64,000 bases of DNA from Cherax quadricarinatus. Lineage: Eukaryota > Arthropoda > Malacostraca > Decapoda > Parastacidae. Made by a program: the position numbers and the translations under genes. Positions 43,014 to 54,391 of the stretch are shown here, in pieces (within the stretch, counting starts at the first letter, position 1; each line of letters opens with the position of its first letter). The notes below the pieces were generated by a model, which did no database searches, was not told where the DNA came from, and saw nothing but the letters and a program-made list of their open reading frames with translations. Location: positions 11,543,362-11,607,361 of the forward strand of contig NC_091378.1 in the NCBI RefSeq assembly GCF_038502225.1. The letters run 5' to 3'.

Positions 43014-43806
43014 GGTGGATTCCTAAGAATTTTCCCTCTGTGAGTTTTGTGATAGGTGATCTGTTTATCGTTATGTTAAGAGACACATCTGCAGCTCTGT
43101 TACCAAACTGAATGAAGTAGGTTTTGTCAATGTTTAGAGTAAGTTTGTTGGTCCTCATCCAGGTTGATATTTTCTGTAATTCGGTATTTACAGTATTGGC
43201 TAGCATGACTGGGCTCGGGTGAGAGAAGACGTATGTAGTGTCATCTGCAAATAGTGTGGGTTTGAGTAATTGCGATGCATTTAGTAGGTCATTTATGTAT
43301 ATGAGAAAGAGAAGAGGGCTTAGGACACGTCCCTGTGGGACACCAACTGTAATTAGCTGTGCGGAAGAGTTTGCCCCATTTGTGTACACATATTGGCTTC
43401 TGTTGCTGAGGTATGACTTTAGGTAGTTGAGGGAGTGCCCTCTTATACCATAGTGTGACAATTTTACGTGGAGCAAGTCGTGGTCAACTGTATCGAAAGC
43501 TTTACGTAAGTCAATGAAAATCCCCAGTGGGACTTCTTTTTTCTCTATTGCTGTACAAATATGTTCTAGCATGTGGATAATAGCATCATTAGTATTTTTA
43601 TTTGGCCTGAACCCAAATTGACAGGGGTTGAATATGTTGTGGGAGATGAGGTAGGAATAGATACGCTTATGGATTAATTTTTCAAAGATTTTAGAGAGAG
43701 GGTGTAAATTGGATATTGGTCTATAGTTATTCAAGTCTGTGTGGTCTCCTCCTTTATGGATCGGGGTGACCCTTGCTATTTTGAGAACTGTAGGAAAGGT
43801 AGAGGA
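42832..43806 (-). pseudogene. family C reverse transcriptase
   Basis: In the same frame as the endonuclease, past the single stop, it reads STFPTVLKIARVTPIHKGGD and NNYRPISNLHPLSKIFEKLI, then CQFGFRPNKNTNDAIIHMLE, GIFIDLRKAFDTVDHDLL (motif A), VGVPQGRVLSPLLFLIYIND (motif B) and TLFADDTTYVF (motif C, near 43236-43255). Catalytic Asps are intact. A frameshift follows GKFLGIHLDN near 43010, after which the frame holds no family protein. Confidence 0.9.
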
Positions 43807-45342
43807 TTAAATGGGTTTGTTAAAGAGTGCTGCAATGATTGGTGATAGCACTTGTGACACTTTTTTGTATATAATGGGTGGTAAGGTATTTAAATCTCCT
43901 GTCTTGTTTTTTAGTTTGTTGATAATAAGGGAGACTTCATTTGGGTTAGTCGGAGCTAGGAACAGTGTGTTCGGGTAGTTGCCAGGGAGGTAGTCATTGG
44001 GTGGGGTATCTGAGCTTGGGATTTTATTGGCAAGGTTTTTTCCTGTAGTGGAGAAGAAATCATTGAGTCTGTTTGCTGTTTCAGTTGGTGGGAATTGGGG
44101 TTCATCTGGTTTTGTTAATTCAATTTCGCTTTTTCGTGTTATCTTTTTTGTTCCTAGAATTTCTGATAGGGTTTTCCAGTTGGATAATCTGTTATCATAA
44201 TACAATTTTTTAGCCCTTCTTATTAGGCTGGTTAGGATTGACGAGTAACGTTTTGTTTGGTCTCTGGTTATGTGACCCATTCTGTACTGTTTTTCGTATA
44301 GGTGCTTTGTATTTATGGATTTGAGAATGCTGGGTGTTAGCCAGGGACTGTTCAGTCTCTTCGCAGTCATCTGTTTAGTTTTTTTAGGGCAGTGCTTGTT
44401 ATTGAGATATTGGGTCTTTTTTAGAAAATTATTAATACATTCGTCAATATCTGTATAGATTTCTAGCTCAGTGTGCCAGTCAACGTTTGTCACTGCTGCT
44501 GTGAAGTTATTAATGGCTGCCTCATTGTGAAGTCTGAAAGTGACTTTAGTAGTGTCTTGGGGTAATTTGCCAAGGTTTGTTATGAGGAAGGTGGGGTAGT
44601 AGTCTGTGGTATTATCTGTGATTATGCCTGATCTTAAAGGGGATATGGTGTTGGTCCAGATGTGGTCAAGTAGGGAAACACTAGTCTCTGTAACTCTTGT
44701 AGGTTTTGTTACTGTTGGTAGCAACATGCAGTTACTCATTGTGTTTGTGAATTCAGTAACGTGTGGGTCCTGGTCTTGTAGATTTATATTGAAGTCACCT
44801 GAGAGTAGTAAGTGATCTTTGTTCATGCGTGCATCAGTTATCATACTTCCTAGGTTTTCACTACATCGGCTAATGTTTGATTGTGGAACTCTGTAGATGT
44901 TTATCAATGTGAGAGGTTTTTGTAGGTATTTGGATTTGAATTTAGCTTTTATATATTCCCCATGTTCATCCCTTGTGCAAGTATTAGTGATACATTCTAG
45001 TTGGTCTGAGTAGTATGTAGCTGTGCCACCCCCTTGTTGGTCTGGCCTACAGTTGTGTATGGCTGTGTAACCAGGAATGGCATAGACATCTGTAGTATCA
45101 GGCTTTAGCCAGGTATCGGTGAGAGTAATGATGGATATACTGGCATGCAGGGAATTTAGTAATGCTATGAGGTCATCGTAATGTTTGCTTAAAGATCTGA
45201 TATTGTAGTTAAAGACAGTTATGTTGTTGTTGGCTCTGAGAAGTGCCTTTGATTGTTCTGCTGTGTAGTAATTACAGTTACTGTTTGATTCATTTAAGTC
45301 ATTAGATAAGAGTTTGGTATCAGGATCAATGCTTGTTATCAT
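43807..45342 (-). pseudogene. family C APE endonuclease and linker
   Basis: 511 codons open. Early residues read TVFNYNIRSLSKHYDDLIALL, then LTDTWLKPD, GGTATYYSDQ, LINIYRVPQ, LSGDFNINLQDQDP, LLDHIWTN and TDYYPTFLI. These match the order of APE-type LINE nucleases. The usual catalytic Glu of the first box is Asp here, and SDH is TDY, so activity is doubtful. The C-terminal half (LNSPWLTPSILKSINTKHLYEKQYR) is the linker to the RT. A TAA ends the frame inside FNKPI, but the next codons continue the same protein. Confidence 0.88.
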
Positions 45343-45590
45343 AAGCTTTGTAGTGAATCTATAGTTAGAATTAAGTATAAGACAAAGTATAGCCTTTTCG
45401 TGGTTGCTGGGGTATTGCCCCTGTATATTACTGATAGCTGAGGGTCACAAACCCTGCTCCGGAGAGCTGAATATCATACTTAGGGCACTAATCACTGACA
45501 AAGGAGTAGAACTGGGGAAGGTGAACAAAGGTGGGGACCAGAGGCACTGTAATGCACGTGCAGGCAGTAAGGTTGGACAATTAACACCAG

Positions 45591-45773
45591 GCTCTGGTGG
45601 CCTGGTGGTTAACGCTCTCGCTTCACACGGTGAGGGCCTGGGTTCGATTCCCAGCCAGAGTAGAAACATTGGACGTGTTTCTTTCCACCTGTTGTCTATG
45701 TTCCCCATCAGTAAAATGGGTACCTGGGTGTTAGTCGACTGGTGTGGGTCGCATCCTGGGACACTGACCTAAG
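45591..45773 (+). mobile_element. tRNA-derived SINE (S4), 3' part replaced
   Basis: Nearly identical to S3 through head (A box 45599-45610, B box 45641-45651) and body up to GACACTGACCTAA. Where S3 continues with TTTGCCCGAAAT, S4 changes to a sequence matching the 3' end of family B LINEs. The coding-like frame over it is an artefact shared with S3. Confidence 0.9.
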
Positions 45774-45845
45774 GAGGCCTGGTCACAGACCAGGCCGCGG
45801 GGGCGTTGACCCCCGGAACTCTCTCCAGGTAAACTCCAGGTAAAC
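45774..45845 (+). mobile_element. family B LINE 3' tail fused to SINE S4
   Basis: GAGGCCTGGTCACAGACC, GCGTTGACCCC and GGAACTCTC followed by (CAGGTAAACTC)n match the 3' terminus of family B copy B2 (52087-52160, inverse strand) in the same sense orientation as the SINE. Either the SINE acquired this tail or a family B stub lies beside a truncated SINE. Confidence 0.75.
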
Positions 45846-46240
45846 ATTGTTTATTCATTAAGTATAACTCCAGGTATACACGTGTAGGTACACAGGCGTT
45901 TATTCAGCAAGTATAGCTCCAGGTATACACGAGTAGGTGCACATGTGTTTACTCAGTAAGTACAGCTCCAGGTATACACGAGTAGATGCACAGGTGTTTA
46001 CTCAGTAAGTACAGCTCCAGGTATACACGTGTAGTTGCACAGGTGTTTACTCAGTAAGTACAGATCCAGGTATACACGAGTAGGTGCACAGGTGTTTACT
46101 CAGTAAGTATAGCTCCAGGTATACATGTGTAGTTGCACAGGTGTTTACTCATTAAGTACAGCTCCAGGTATATACGTGTAGTTGCACAGGTGTTTACTCA
46201 GTAAGTACAGATCCAGGTATACACGAGTAGGTGCAAAGGC
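45846..46240. repeat. 49-bp satellite, about 8 copies
   Basis: The unit runs CTCCAGGTATACACG(A/T)GTAG, then GTGCACAGGTGTTTACTCAG, then TAAGTACAG. The first unit grades into the family B tail (CTCCAGGTAAAC), suggesting the array started from it. Units differ at several positions. Confidence 0.9.
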
Positions 46241-46329
46241 ATAGGCATGGTACTCCCGGTACAGGCTGTCTCGCTACATAGCAGCATGCACGTGGAGAGT
46301 CTAGGATAGGCCCATAAGCCTGGCAGCGA
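46241..46329. other. spacer
   Basis: Short mixed sequence, no feature seen. Confidence 0.45.
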
Positions 46330-46810
46330 GATTATCCCTCCCTCTCGCACACACGCACACACACCCTACCATAATGGACACGTCTCGCATACCCACTCAT
46401 ACCCTCACATACCCATAGTTCACACTCTCCTTGAACCTCCCCTACCTCTCTCTTTCCCTCCCTCCCTCCCTCTCTCTTTCCCTCCCTTCCTCCTGCTCCT
46501 CCCCCTATACCTTCTCCATCTTCCCCCCACCTCCCCCTTTCCTCCCTACCAACCTCCCCTACCTTTCTCTTTCCCTCCCTTCCTCCTCCTGGTCTCTATC
46601 CCACTTTCTCTCCCTCTTCATCTTCCTTCTCATCCTCCCTACTCCTTCTACTCCCCTCCCCCCATTGCTCTTCCCCCTGTCCCCCTTACTCTTCCCCCAT
46701 CTCTCTTCCCCCTGCTGCTGTCCCCCCAGCTCACTATCCTTTTCTCCTCCCTGTCTCCTCCCTTCTTCCCACAACAAAAATCTCCCTCCCCCACAACAAA
46801 CACCCCTCTC
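46330..46810. repeat. CT-rich low-complexity tract
   Basis: CCCTCCCT, CTCTTTCC and CCTCCTACC runs on the plus strand. Opposite-strand Gly/Arg/Glu ORFs here are artefacts. It may be part of the 5' leader of LINE A6. Confidence 0.85.
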
Positions 46811-46995
46811 CACAGCACCCTTGGCATAAGCTCTTCCTTCTGTGAAAAAGAAACATGGGACACCAAAAACCTGGATGGAGAATCAGAGGAATGATGGATG
46901 AAGCGAGTGGTGGACCTGGGAGAGAGGACTGGGAGGCAGAGATCACGTGAACAGAGGAGGAGTGGGGGACGAGGCTGGAAGAGATCAGCAAGAAA

Positions 46996-47740
46996 ATGGA
47001 AGAGAAAATAGCTGAGGAGAGCAGGAAATGGGAATTACAAATCACAGCAGCTGAAGCTAAGATACAGAGCTTAATAGAAGAACTAAAGAGTCTGAAACAG
47101 CCTAAAGAACCAAAGAACAGTACAGCCATGACACCAAGAGCTATTACATCAGTTACCGATGAGGGGACAGTAGGGGCAAAGGAGATATACTGTATGCGAT
47201 GACCCCATCAGACCCAAGGGGGGCCTGGGAAAAGGCAGAGAGAACAGCAAGAACTAATGAGGGGACTAAAGTCAATGAAGGAGCTAAACTATACACAGAG
47301 GCTCTAACAGACAACTGCCATGTCCAGGAACAGATAAGCAGAGGGACACCGGATAAGGAAGAGACAGAAACAATGCATCAATGGCAGGAACTAATTTGAA
47401 TCAGAGGATGCTCAAGGAAGCACAGCAGGAGGATGAAAGGGAGAGGGCCATTTTTGTCTATGGGCTCCAAGAAGTAGATGGGGAAACTTACGAGGCAAGG
47501 ATACAGGAGGAGAAAAAAACGATTGAAAGCATCATAAAAGCAAAAAGAGAGGACGACATGACTCAGCTGACAAATTTTCGGAGAATTGGGTGGTTTGCAA
47601 GGGGGAAAAGGCAGAGTCAGCTCGAAACCGGATCCTGCAGGAGAAAGCACGCCTAAGTGACAATCAGGAGTTTCGGAGTGTGTACCTCGACCGAGACAGA
47701 ACACAAGAAGAAAGGATGACACTGAAAGAGAGGTTGTAAT
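46996..47740 (+). pseudogene. family A ORF1 protein remnant (A6)
   Basis: 46996-47202 reads MEEKIAEESRKWELQITAAE, a charged helix likely to form a coiled coil as in many LINE ORF1 proteins. After a stop, 47381-47656 gives AIFVYGLQEVDGE, KTIESIIKAKREDDMTQLTN and FRRIGWFARGK, the nucleic-acid-binding C-terminal type, then FRSVYLDRDRTQEERMTLKE in another frame. ORF1 proteins coat element RNA. It is split into at least three pieces. Confidence 0.7.
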
Positions 47741-48357
47741 GTCGCAAGGAGGAATGGGAGGCAAGGAAGGTGGAGAGCAGGAGAAATCTGGCCTATGTGG
47801 AAGAACAAACACAATCCCTTCAGTACCACCCACAGAAGGAACACAGCCATGGCAATCCCAAAGCAATCAAATGACCTAACCCAAAACCAACTCACTGTAC
47901 CCTCTGCCCCCATCCCCCTCAGCACAAACCCCACCCCCACAGAAACCCACAGTAATCCACACATCCCCCCTCTGCATAAACCCCACCCCTACAGTAACCC
48001 TCAGTAACCTGCACATTCCCCTCAGCTCAAACCCCACCTCCACAAAAACCCACAGTAACCCACACAATGTACCCTCTCCCCCATCCCCCTCACCACAAAC
48101 CACACCCTCACAGTAACCCACAGCAACTCACACACACTGTACCCTCTTTTCCCATCCCCTCAAAACAGCCCCCTCCTCCATTGTAACCCCTCATAGGCCC
48201 TCTTCCCATATCCCCCTCACCACCACTCCCACCACCACTGAAACCTCCCAAAGGCCCTCTGCACCCACACCCCACACCACAGACCCCACCCCCACACCAG
48301 CCCCCTATAGGCCCCTGCCAGGGCACCTGCTCCCCCTAACCTACCTCTCTCCCCAGA

Positions 48358-49415
48358 TCACAGTTATTGAAAAGAAGTTGAAGGTTTGGTACACGAACGC
48401 AGATGGAATAACGAATAAATGTGAGTAGTGGCATGAAAGAATCAAGGAGTTGTCCCCAGACATCGTAGCGGTAACAGAAACAAAACTCACTGGGATAATA
48501 ACAGATGCAATCTTCCCACCCGGATATCAGATCCTGAGGAAGGATAGAAGGAGCAGGGGGAAGGAGGGGTTGCACTACTAATAAAAAACCGGTGGGGTTA
48601 TCAAGAAATAGAAGGTATGGACGAGATTGGAGAAATGAATTACATAGTAGGTACAGTTCAGTCAGGGGAACACAAGGAAATCATTGCAGTAATGTATAAC
48701 CCACCACAAAGCTGCAGGAGGCCAAGAGAGGAATATGATGAGTGCAACAGAGCAATGGTGGACACACTAGCTGAGGTGGCAAGAAGGGCTCACTCAAGTA
48801 GAGCGAAGTTACTGGTCATGGGCGACTTCAATCACAGGGAGATTGATTGGGAAAACCTGAAACCACATGGGGGTCCCAAAACATGGAGAGCCAAGATGAT
48901 GGATGTGGTGCTGGCAAATCTCATGCACAAACATATTAGGGATACTACCAGAGAGAGAGGGGAGGATGAACCAGCAAGACTGGATCTCATATTCACCCTG
49001 AGTAGCTCAGACATTGAACACATCACATATGAAAGGCCCCTTGGAGCTAGTGACCATGTAGTTATGAGCTTTGAATACATCGTGGAGCTAAAAGTGGAGA
49101 GGGTAACAGGAGTAGAAAGGGAAAAAGCTAAACTGTAAAAGGGAGGACTACACAGGAATGAAGACCTTCCTGCAGGAGGTTCAGTGGGAACAGGAATTGG
49201 TAGGAAAATCACTAAATGAAATGATGGACTTGGTAAAAACAAAATGCAAGGAGGCAGAGGAAAGGTTTGTTCCAAAGGGTAACAGAAATAATGGGAAGGA
49301 TAGAAGGAGCCCTTGGTTTACCCAAAGGTGCAGGGAGGCAAAAACTAAGTGCTTTAGAGAATGGAGAAAGTACAGAAGGCAAAGGACTCAGGAGAATAAA
49401 GAGATGAGTCGATGA
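48358..49415 (+). pseudogene. family A APE endonuclease and linker (A6)
   Basis: The first part reads KKLKVWYTNADGITNK, a stop near 48427, then WHERIKELSPDIVAVTETKL (catalytic Glu). After a frameshift near 48570, the frame 48617-49138 gives IIAVMYNPPQSCRRP, VMGDFNHREIDWENL and LGASDHVVMSFEYIV (catalytic His). Then 49158-49415 is the linker with GNRNNGKDRRSPWFTQRCRE. All catalytic blocks can be read, but no frame spans them. Confidence 0.87.
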
Positions 49416-49635
49416 GCCAGAAACGAGTATGCACAGATAAGAAGGGAGGCACAGCGGCAGTATGAAAATGACATAGCATCGAAAGTCAAGTCTGACCCGA
49501 AACTACTCTACAGCCACATCAGGAGGAAGACAACAGTCAAGGACCAGGTAATCAGCCTGAGGAAAGAAGGTGGGAAGCTCATAAGACCAGGATGTATGTG
49601 AGGAGCTCAACAATTGATTTCAGGAAGTATTTACA

Positions 49636-51057
49636 GTGGAGGCTGAAGGGACAGTGGAAAGACAAAACAGTGGGGTACAACAAAGGATATGCCAACAAGT
49701 GTTGGATGAATTACACACAACTGAGGAGGAGGTGGAGAAGCTCCTAAGTGACCTTGATACCTCAAAGGCGGTGGGACTGGACATCTCTCTGTGGGCCCTT
49801 AGAGAGGGAGCAGGGACACTAAGTGTGCCATAAACCAAAATCTTCAACACTTCCCTTGAAACTGGGCAACTACCTGAAGTATGGAAGAAGGCAAATGTAG
49901 TCCCCATCTTTAAGAAGGGAGACAGAAATGAAGCACTAAATTAAAGACCAGTGTCACTGACATGTACAGTATGCAAAGTCTTGGAAAAGATTATCAGGAG
50001 GAGAGTGGTGGAGCACCTGGAGCAGAACAAGATTATAAACGACAGCCAGCACGGATTCATGGAAGGCAAATCCTGTGTCACAAACCTACTAAAGTTTTAT
50101 GACAAGGTAACTGAAGTAAGAAATGAGAGGGAGGGGTGGGTTGATTGCATTTTCTTGGACTGCAAGAAGGCCTTCGACACATTTCCTCACGAGATTAGTA
50201 CAGAAGCTAGAGGAACAGGCACGTATAACAGGAAGAGCACTGCAATGGATCAGAGAATACCTAACAGGGAGGCAACAGTGAGTCATGGTACGTGATGAGG
50301 AATCACAGTGGGCGCCAGTGACGAGCGAGGTCCCACAGGGGTCAGTCCTGGGACCAGTGTTATTTTTTATATATGTGTGAACGACATGACAGAAAGGATA
50401 GACTCAGAAGTGTCCCTGTTTGTAGATGACGTGAAGTTAATGAGGAGAATTAAATCAGACGCGGACCAGACAGGTCTACAAAGAGACCTGGTCAGGCTGG
50501 ATGTGTGGTCCAGAAACTGGCTCCTAGAATTTAACCCCGCCAAATGCAAAGTCATGAAGATCAGAAAAGGGCAAAGAAGACCACAGACAAAGTATAGGCT
50601 AGGAGGCCAAAGGCTGCAAGCCTCCCTCAAGGAGAAAGACCTAGGAGTGAGTATAATACCGAGTACATCGCCAGAAGCACACATTAACCAGATAACTGCT
50701 GTGGCATATGGGCACTTGGCAAACCTGAGAATAGCATTCCGGTACCTCAGTAAGGAATCGTTCAAGACTTTATACACTGTGTACGTCAGGTCCATACTGG
50801 AGTACGAAGCACCAGTTTGGAACCCACACCTGGTCAAATATGTCAAGAAATTAGATAAAGTGCAAAGGTTTACAACAAGGCTAGTTCCAGAGCTAAGGGG
50901 AATGTCCTATGAAGAAAGATTAAGGAAAATCTGTCTGACAACACTGGAGGACAGGAGGGTCAGGAGAGACATGATAATGACATACAAAATACTGCGTGGA
51001 ATAGACAAGGTTGACAGAGACAGGACACATAAACAAGGGGTCACAATTGGAAGCTGA
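49636..51057 (+). pseudogene. family A reverse transcriptase (A6)
   Basis: Pieces: 49636-49833 (HTTEEEVEKLLSDLDTSKAV), 49951-50295 (SLTCTVCKVLEKIIRRRVVE, then DCKKAFDTFPHE with motif A) and 50308-51057 (LFVDDVKLMRR, motif C with Val for the usual Ala, then the thumb). Motif B is disrupted around 50320-50380 (VPQGSVLGPVLFFIY over a frame change). Dead. Confidence 0.87.
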
Positions 51058-51282
51058 AGACTCAGAGGAGTCAAAGGGATGTTAGGAAGTATTTCTTCAG
51101 ACATAGAGTAGTTAGGAAGTGGAATACTCTGGCAAGCGATGTAGTGGAGGCAGGAACTATACATAGTTTTAAGATGAGGTATGATGAAGCTCATGGAACA
51201 GGGGGAGAGAGGACCTAGTAGCAGTCGGTGAAGAGGCAGCGCCAGGAGCTGAGTCTCGACCCCTGCAACCACAATTACTCAC

Positions 51283-52086
51283 ATAAGGGTCCCACAACTT
51301 GGAGAGCCAAGATGATGGATGTGGTACTGGAAAACCTCATGCACCAACATGTTAGGGACACTACCAGAGAGAGAGGGGAAGATGAACCAGCACGACTGGA
51401 CCTTGTGTTTACCCTGAGTAGCTCAGACATCGACGACATCACATATGAAAAGCCCCTTGGAGCTAGCGACAATGTGGTTCTGAGCTTTGAATACATCGTA
51501 GAGCTACAAGTGGAAAGGGCAACAGGAGCAGAAAGGAAAAAGCCAAACTATAAAAGAGGGGACTACACAGGTATGAGGACCTTCCTACAAGAGGTTCAGT
51601 GGGAAAGAAAGTTGGTAGGAAAGTCAGTAAACCAAGTGGCGAACTACGTAACAACAAAATGCAAGGAAGCAGAGGAAATTTTGTTCCCATGGGTAACTGA
51701 AATAATGGGAAGACCAGAATGAGCCTTTGGTTTAAGCGAGGGTGTAGATAGGCAAAAACTAAGTGTGCTAGAGAATGAAAAAAGTACAGAAGGCAAAGGA
51801 CCCAGGAAAATAGAGAGATTAGTCGATGAGCTAGAAACGAGTATGCACAGATAAAGAGGGAGGCCTAGTGGCAGTACGAAAACGACATAGCATCGAAAGT
51901 CAAGTCTGACCTGAAACTGCTTTACAGCCACATCAAGAAGGAGACAACAGTCAAGGACTAGGTAATCAGGCTGAGGAAAGAAGGTGGGGAGCACACAAGA
52001 AACGACCAAGATTTCAAAAGTATTTACAGTGGAGGCACAAGGGACACTGGAAAGACAAAAGAGAGGGGTACACCAACAAGGGATAT
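51283..52086 (+). mobile_element. family A LINE, part 1, before nested insertion (A7)
   Basis: Starts within the endonuclease (TTWRAKMMDVVLENLMHQHV), continues with LGASDNVVLSFEYIVEL (the SDH His is Asn) and the linker (GDYTGMRTFLQEVQWE), and reaches the region before the RT at 52086, where family B copy B2 is inserted. It abuts the 3' end of A6 with no spacer, so the copy is 5'-truncated or joined by recombination. Confidence 0.85.
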
Positions 52087-52371
52087 TACCTAGAGTTTAC
52101 CCAGGGAGAGTTCCGGGGTCAACGCCCCTGCGGCCCGGTCTGTGACCAGGCCTCATGGTGGATCAGGGCCTGATCAGCCAGGCTGTTACCGCTGGCTGCA
52201 TGCAATCCAACGTACGAGCCACAGCCAGGTTGGTCAGGTACCGACTTTAGGTGCTTGTCCAATGCCTGCTTGAAGACTGCCAGGGGTCTATTGATAATCC
52301 CCCTTATGTATGCTGGGAGGCAGTTGAACAGTCTTGGGCCCCTGACACTTATTGTGCTGTCTCATAACATG

Positions 52372-53786
52372 CTAATGACATCCCTGCTTTTCATTGGGGG
52401 GGATGTTGCATCGTCTGCCTAATCTTTTGCTTTCATAGTGAGTGATTTTCGTGTGCAAGTTCGGTACTAGTCCCTCTAGGATTTTCCAGGTGTATATAAT
52501 CATATATCTCTCCCGCCTGCATTCCAGAGAGCACAGGTTCAGGAACTTCAAGCGCTCCAAGTAATTGAGGTGTTTTATCTCCATTATGCGCGCCGTGAAG
52601 GTTCTCTGCACATTTTCTAGGTCAGCAATTTCACCTGCCTTGAAAGGTGCTGTTAGTGTGCAGCAATATTCCAGTCTAGATAGAACAAGCAACCTGAAGA
52701 GTGTCATCATGGGCTTGGCATCCCTAGTTTCGAAGGTTCTCATTATCCATCCTGTCATTTTTCTAGCAGATGCGATTGATACAATGTTTTGGTCCTTGAA
52801 GGTGAGATCCTCCGACATGATCACTCCCAGGTCTTTGACGTTGGTTTTTCGCTCTATTTTGTGGAAGGAATTTGTTTTATACTCTGAAATTTTAGTTTCC
52901 TCATGTTTACAATATCGGAGTAATTGAAATTTTTCATCGTTGAACTTCATATTGTTTTCTGCAGCCCACTGAAAGATTTGGTTGATGTCTGCCTGGAGCC
53001 TTGCAGTGTCTGCAATGGAAGACACTGTCATGCAGATTCAGGTGCTATCTGCGAAGGAAGACACGGTGCTGTGGCTGACATCCTTGTCTATGCCAGATAT
53101 GAGGATGAGTAACAAGATGGGAGAGAGTACTGTGCCTTGTGGAACTGAGCTTTTCACCGTAGCCGCCTCAGACTTTACTCTGTTGACTACTACTCTTTGT
53201 GTTCTGTTTGTGAGGAAATTATAGATCCATCTACCAAGTTTTCCTGTTATTCCTTTAGCACGCATTTTGTGCATTATTACGCCATGGTCACGCATGTCGA
53301 AGGCTTTTGCAAAGTCTGTGTTTATTATATCTGCATTCTGTTTGTCTTCTAGTGCATTTAGGACCTCGTCGTAGTGATCCAGTAGTTGGGACAGACAGGA
53401 GCGACCTGCTCTAAACCCATCTTGCCCTGGGTTGTGTAATTTATGGGTATCTAGATGGGTGGCGATCTTGCTGCTTAGGACCCTTTCAAATATTTTATGA
53501 TATGGGATGTTAGTGCTATCGGTCTGTAGTTCTTTGCTATTGCTTTACTGCCCCCTTTGAGAAGTGGGGCTATGTCTGTTGTTTTTAGTAACTGTGGGAC
53601 GACCCCCGCGTCCATGCTCCCTCGCCATAGGATGTTAAAAGCACGTGATAGAGGCTTCTTGCAATTCTTGATGAACACAGAGTTCCATGAGTCTGGCCCT
53701 TGGGCAGAGTGCATGGACATGCCATTTATCGCCTGTTCGAAGTCATTTGGCGTCAGGATAACATCAGATAGGCTTGTGTTTACCAA
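52372..53786 (-). pseudogene. family B reverse transcriptase (B2)
   Basis: 53475-53786: AINGMSMHSAQGPDSWNSVF and IAPLLKGGSKAIAKNYRPIA (fingers). 53038-53295: MRAKGITGKLGRWIYNFLTN, SSVPQGTVLSPIL (motif B) and SSFADST followed by a stop, so the second catalytic Asp is replaced by Ser. 52372-53031: NMKFNDEKFQLLRYCK, NVKDLGVIMSEDLTF and SLECRRERYMIIYTWKILEG (thumb and C-terminus). The motif C change alone would abolish RT activity. Confidence 0.87.
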
Positions 53787-54244
53787 ATTCTGTGGCTCAT
53801 AAAAAATTCATTTAGATCTTTGATTCTCAGTCTGGTTAGCGGCTTGCTAAAACCTGAGTCATATTGGGACTTGAGTAGCTCACTCATTTCATTGCTGTCA
53901 TCTGTGTAGGACCCATCTTGCTTAAGTAGGGGCCCAATACTGGACATTGTTCTCGGCTTTGATTTGGCATAAGAAAAGAAATATTTTGAGTTTCTTTCGA
54001 TTTCATTTATGGCTTTTAGTTCTTCCCGCGATTCCTGACTCCTATAAGATTGCTTTAGCTTAAGTTCGATGTTTGCTATTTCTCTGACCAGTGTTTCCCT
54101 ACGCATTTCAGATATATTGGCCTCTTTTAGCCGCTCTGTTATTCTTTTCCGTCGCCTGTAAAGGGAGCGCCTGTCTCTTTCTATTTTACATCTACTCCTC
54201 CTTTTTCTTAAAGGAATAAGCCTTGAGCATACATCGAGTGCCAC
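53780..54244 (-). pseudogene. family B linker between endonuclease and RT (B2)
   Basis: 154 codons, very rich in Arg, Lys and Glu (RRKRITERLKEANISEMRRE), ending with NSKYFFSYAKSKPRTMSSIG. The YFFSYAKSK block is typical of the pre-RT linker of Jockey-, I- and CR1-group LINEs. Probably helical; no enzyme role known. Confidence 0.75.
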
Positions 54245-54391
54245 CGAGTTAATCTGTTCTAGTCATAAGTTGGGGTTTGTGTTGCTTAGTATATCTTCCC
54301 AGCTTATATCGTTTAAGACTTGGTTTACTTGGTCCCACTTTATGTTCTTGTTATTGAAGTTGAATTTGGTGAAGGCTCCCTCGTGACTAAT

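Larger units (their letters stand above)
41780..45589 (-). mobile_element. family C single-ORF LINE, nearly whole, split by a SINE (C1)
   Basis: On the minus strand: about 250 bp of 5' leader, APE endonuclease and linker (43807-45342), RT (42832-43806), thumb (42558-43013), SINE S3 inserted at 42261-42561, the last C-terminal block (42061-42260, KGPKIWNSLPLNIKETLSVY), then a 3' UTR ending in TAAATAAAA-type A-rich tail at 41780. Only one nonsense codon, one frameshift and the SINE separate it from one long ORF. RT and C-terminal features fit the CR1/L2 group; the clade is not settled. Confidence 0.9.
46846..51275 (+). mobile_element. family A LINE, near full length (A6)
   Basis: The longest family A copy, 4.4 kb. 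Order: ORF1 (46996-47740, broken), a Pro/Thr-rich spacer (47870-48350), APE endonuclease (48358-49138), linker (49158-49415), RT (49636-51057) and C-terminal tail to 51230. It has stops and indels in every domain. The 3' end CTGCAACCACAATTACTCA differs from the usual AATTAGGTGAGTAC and is not followed by AC repeats. Confidence 0.9.

Noticed and set aside
46559..46866. Gly/Arg-rich proteins on the minus strand
   Set aside because: They translate a CT-rich low-complexity tract.
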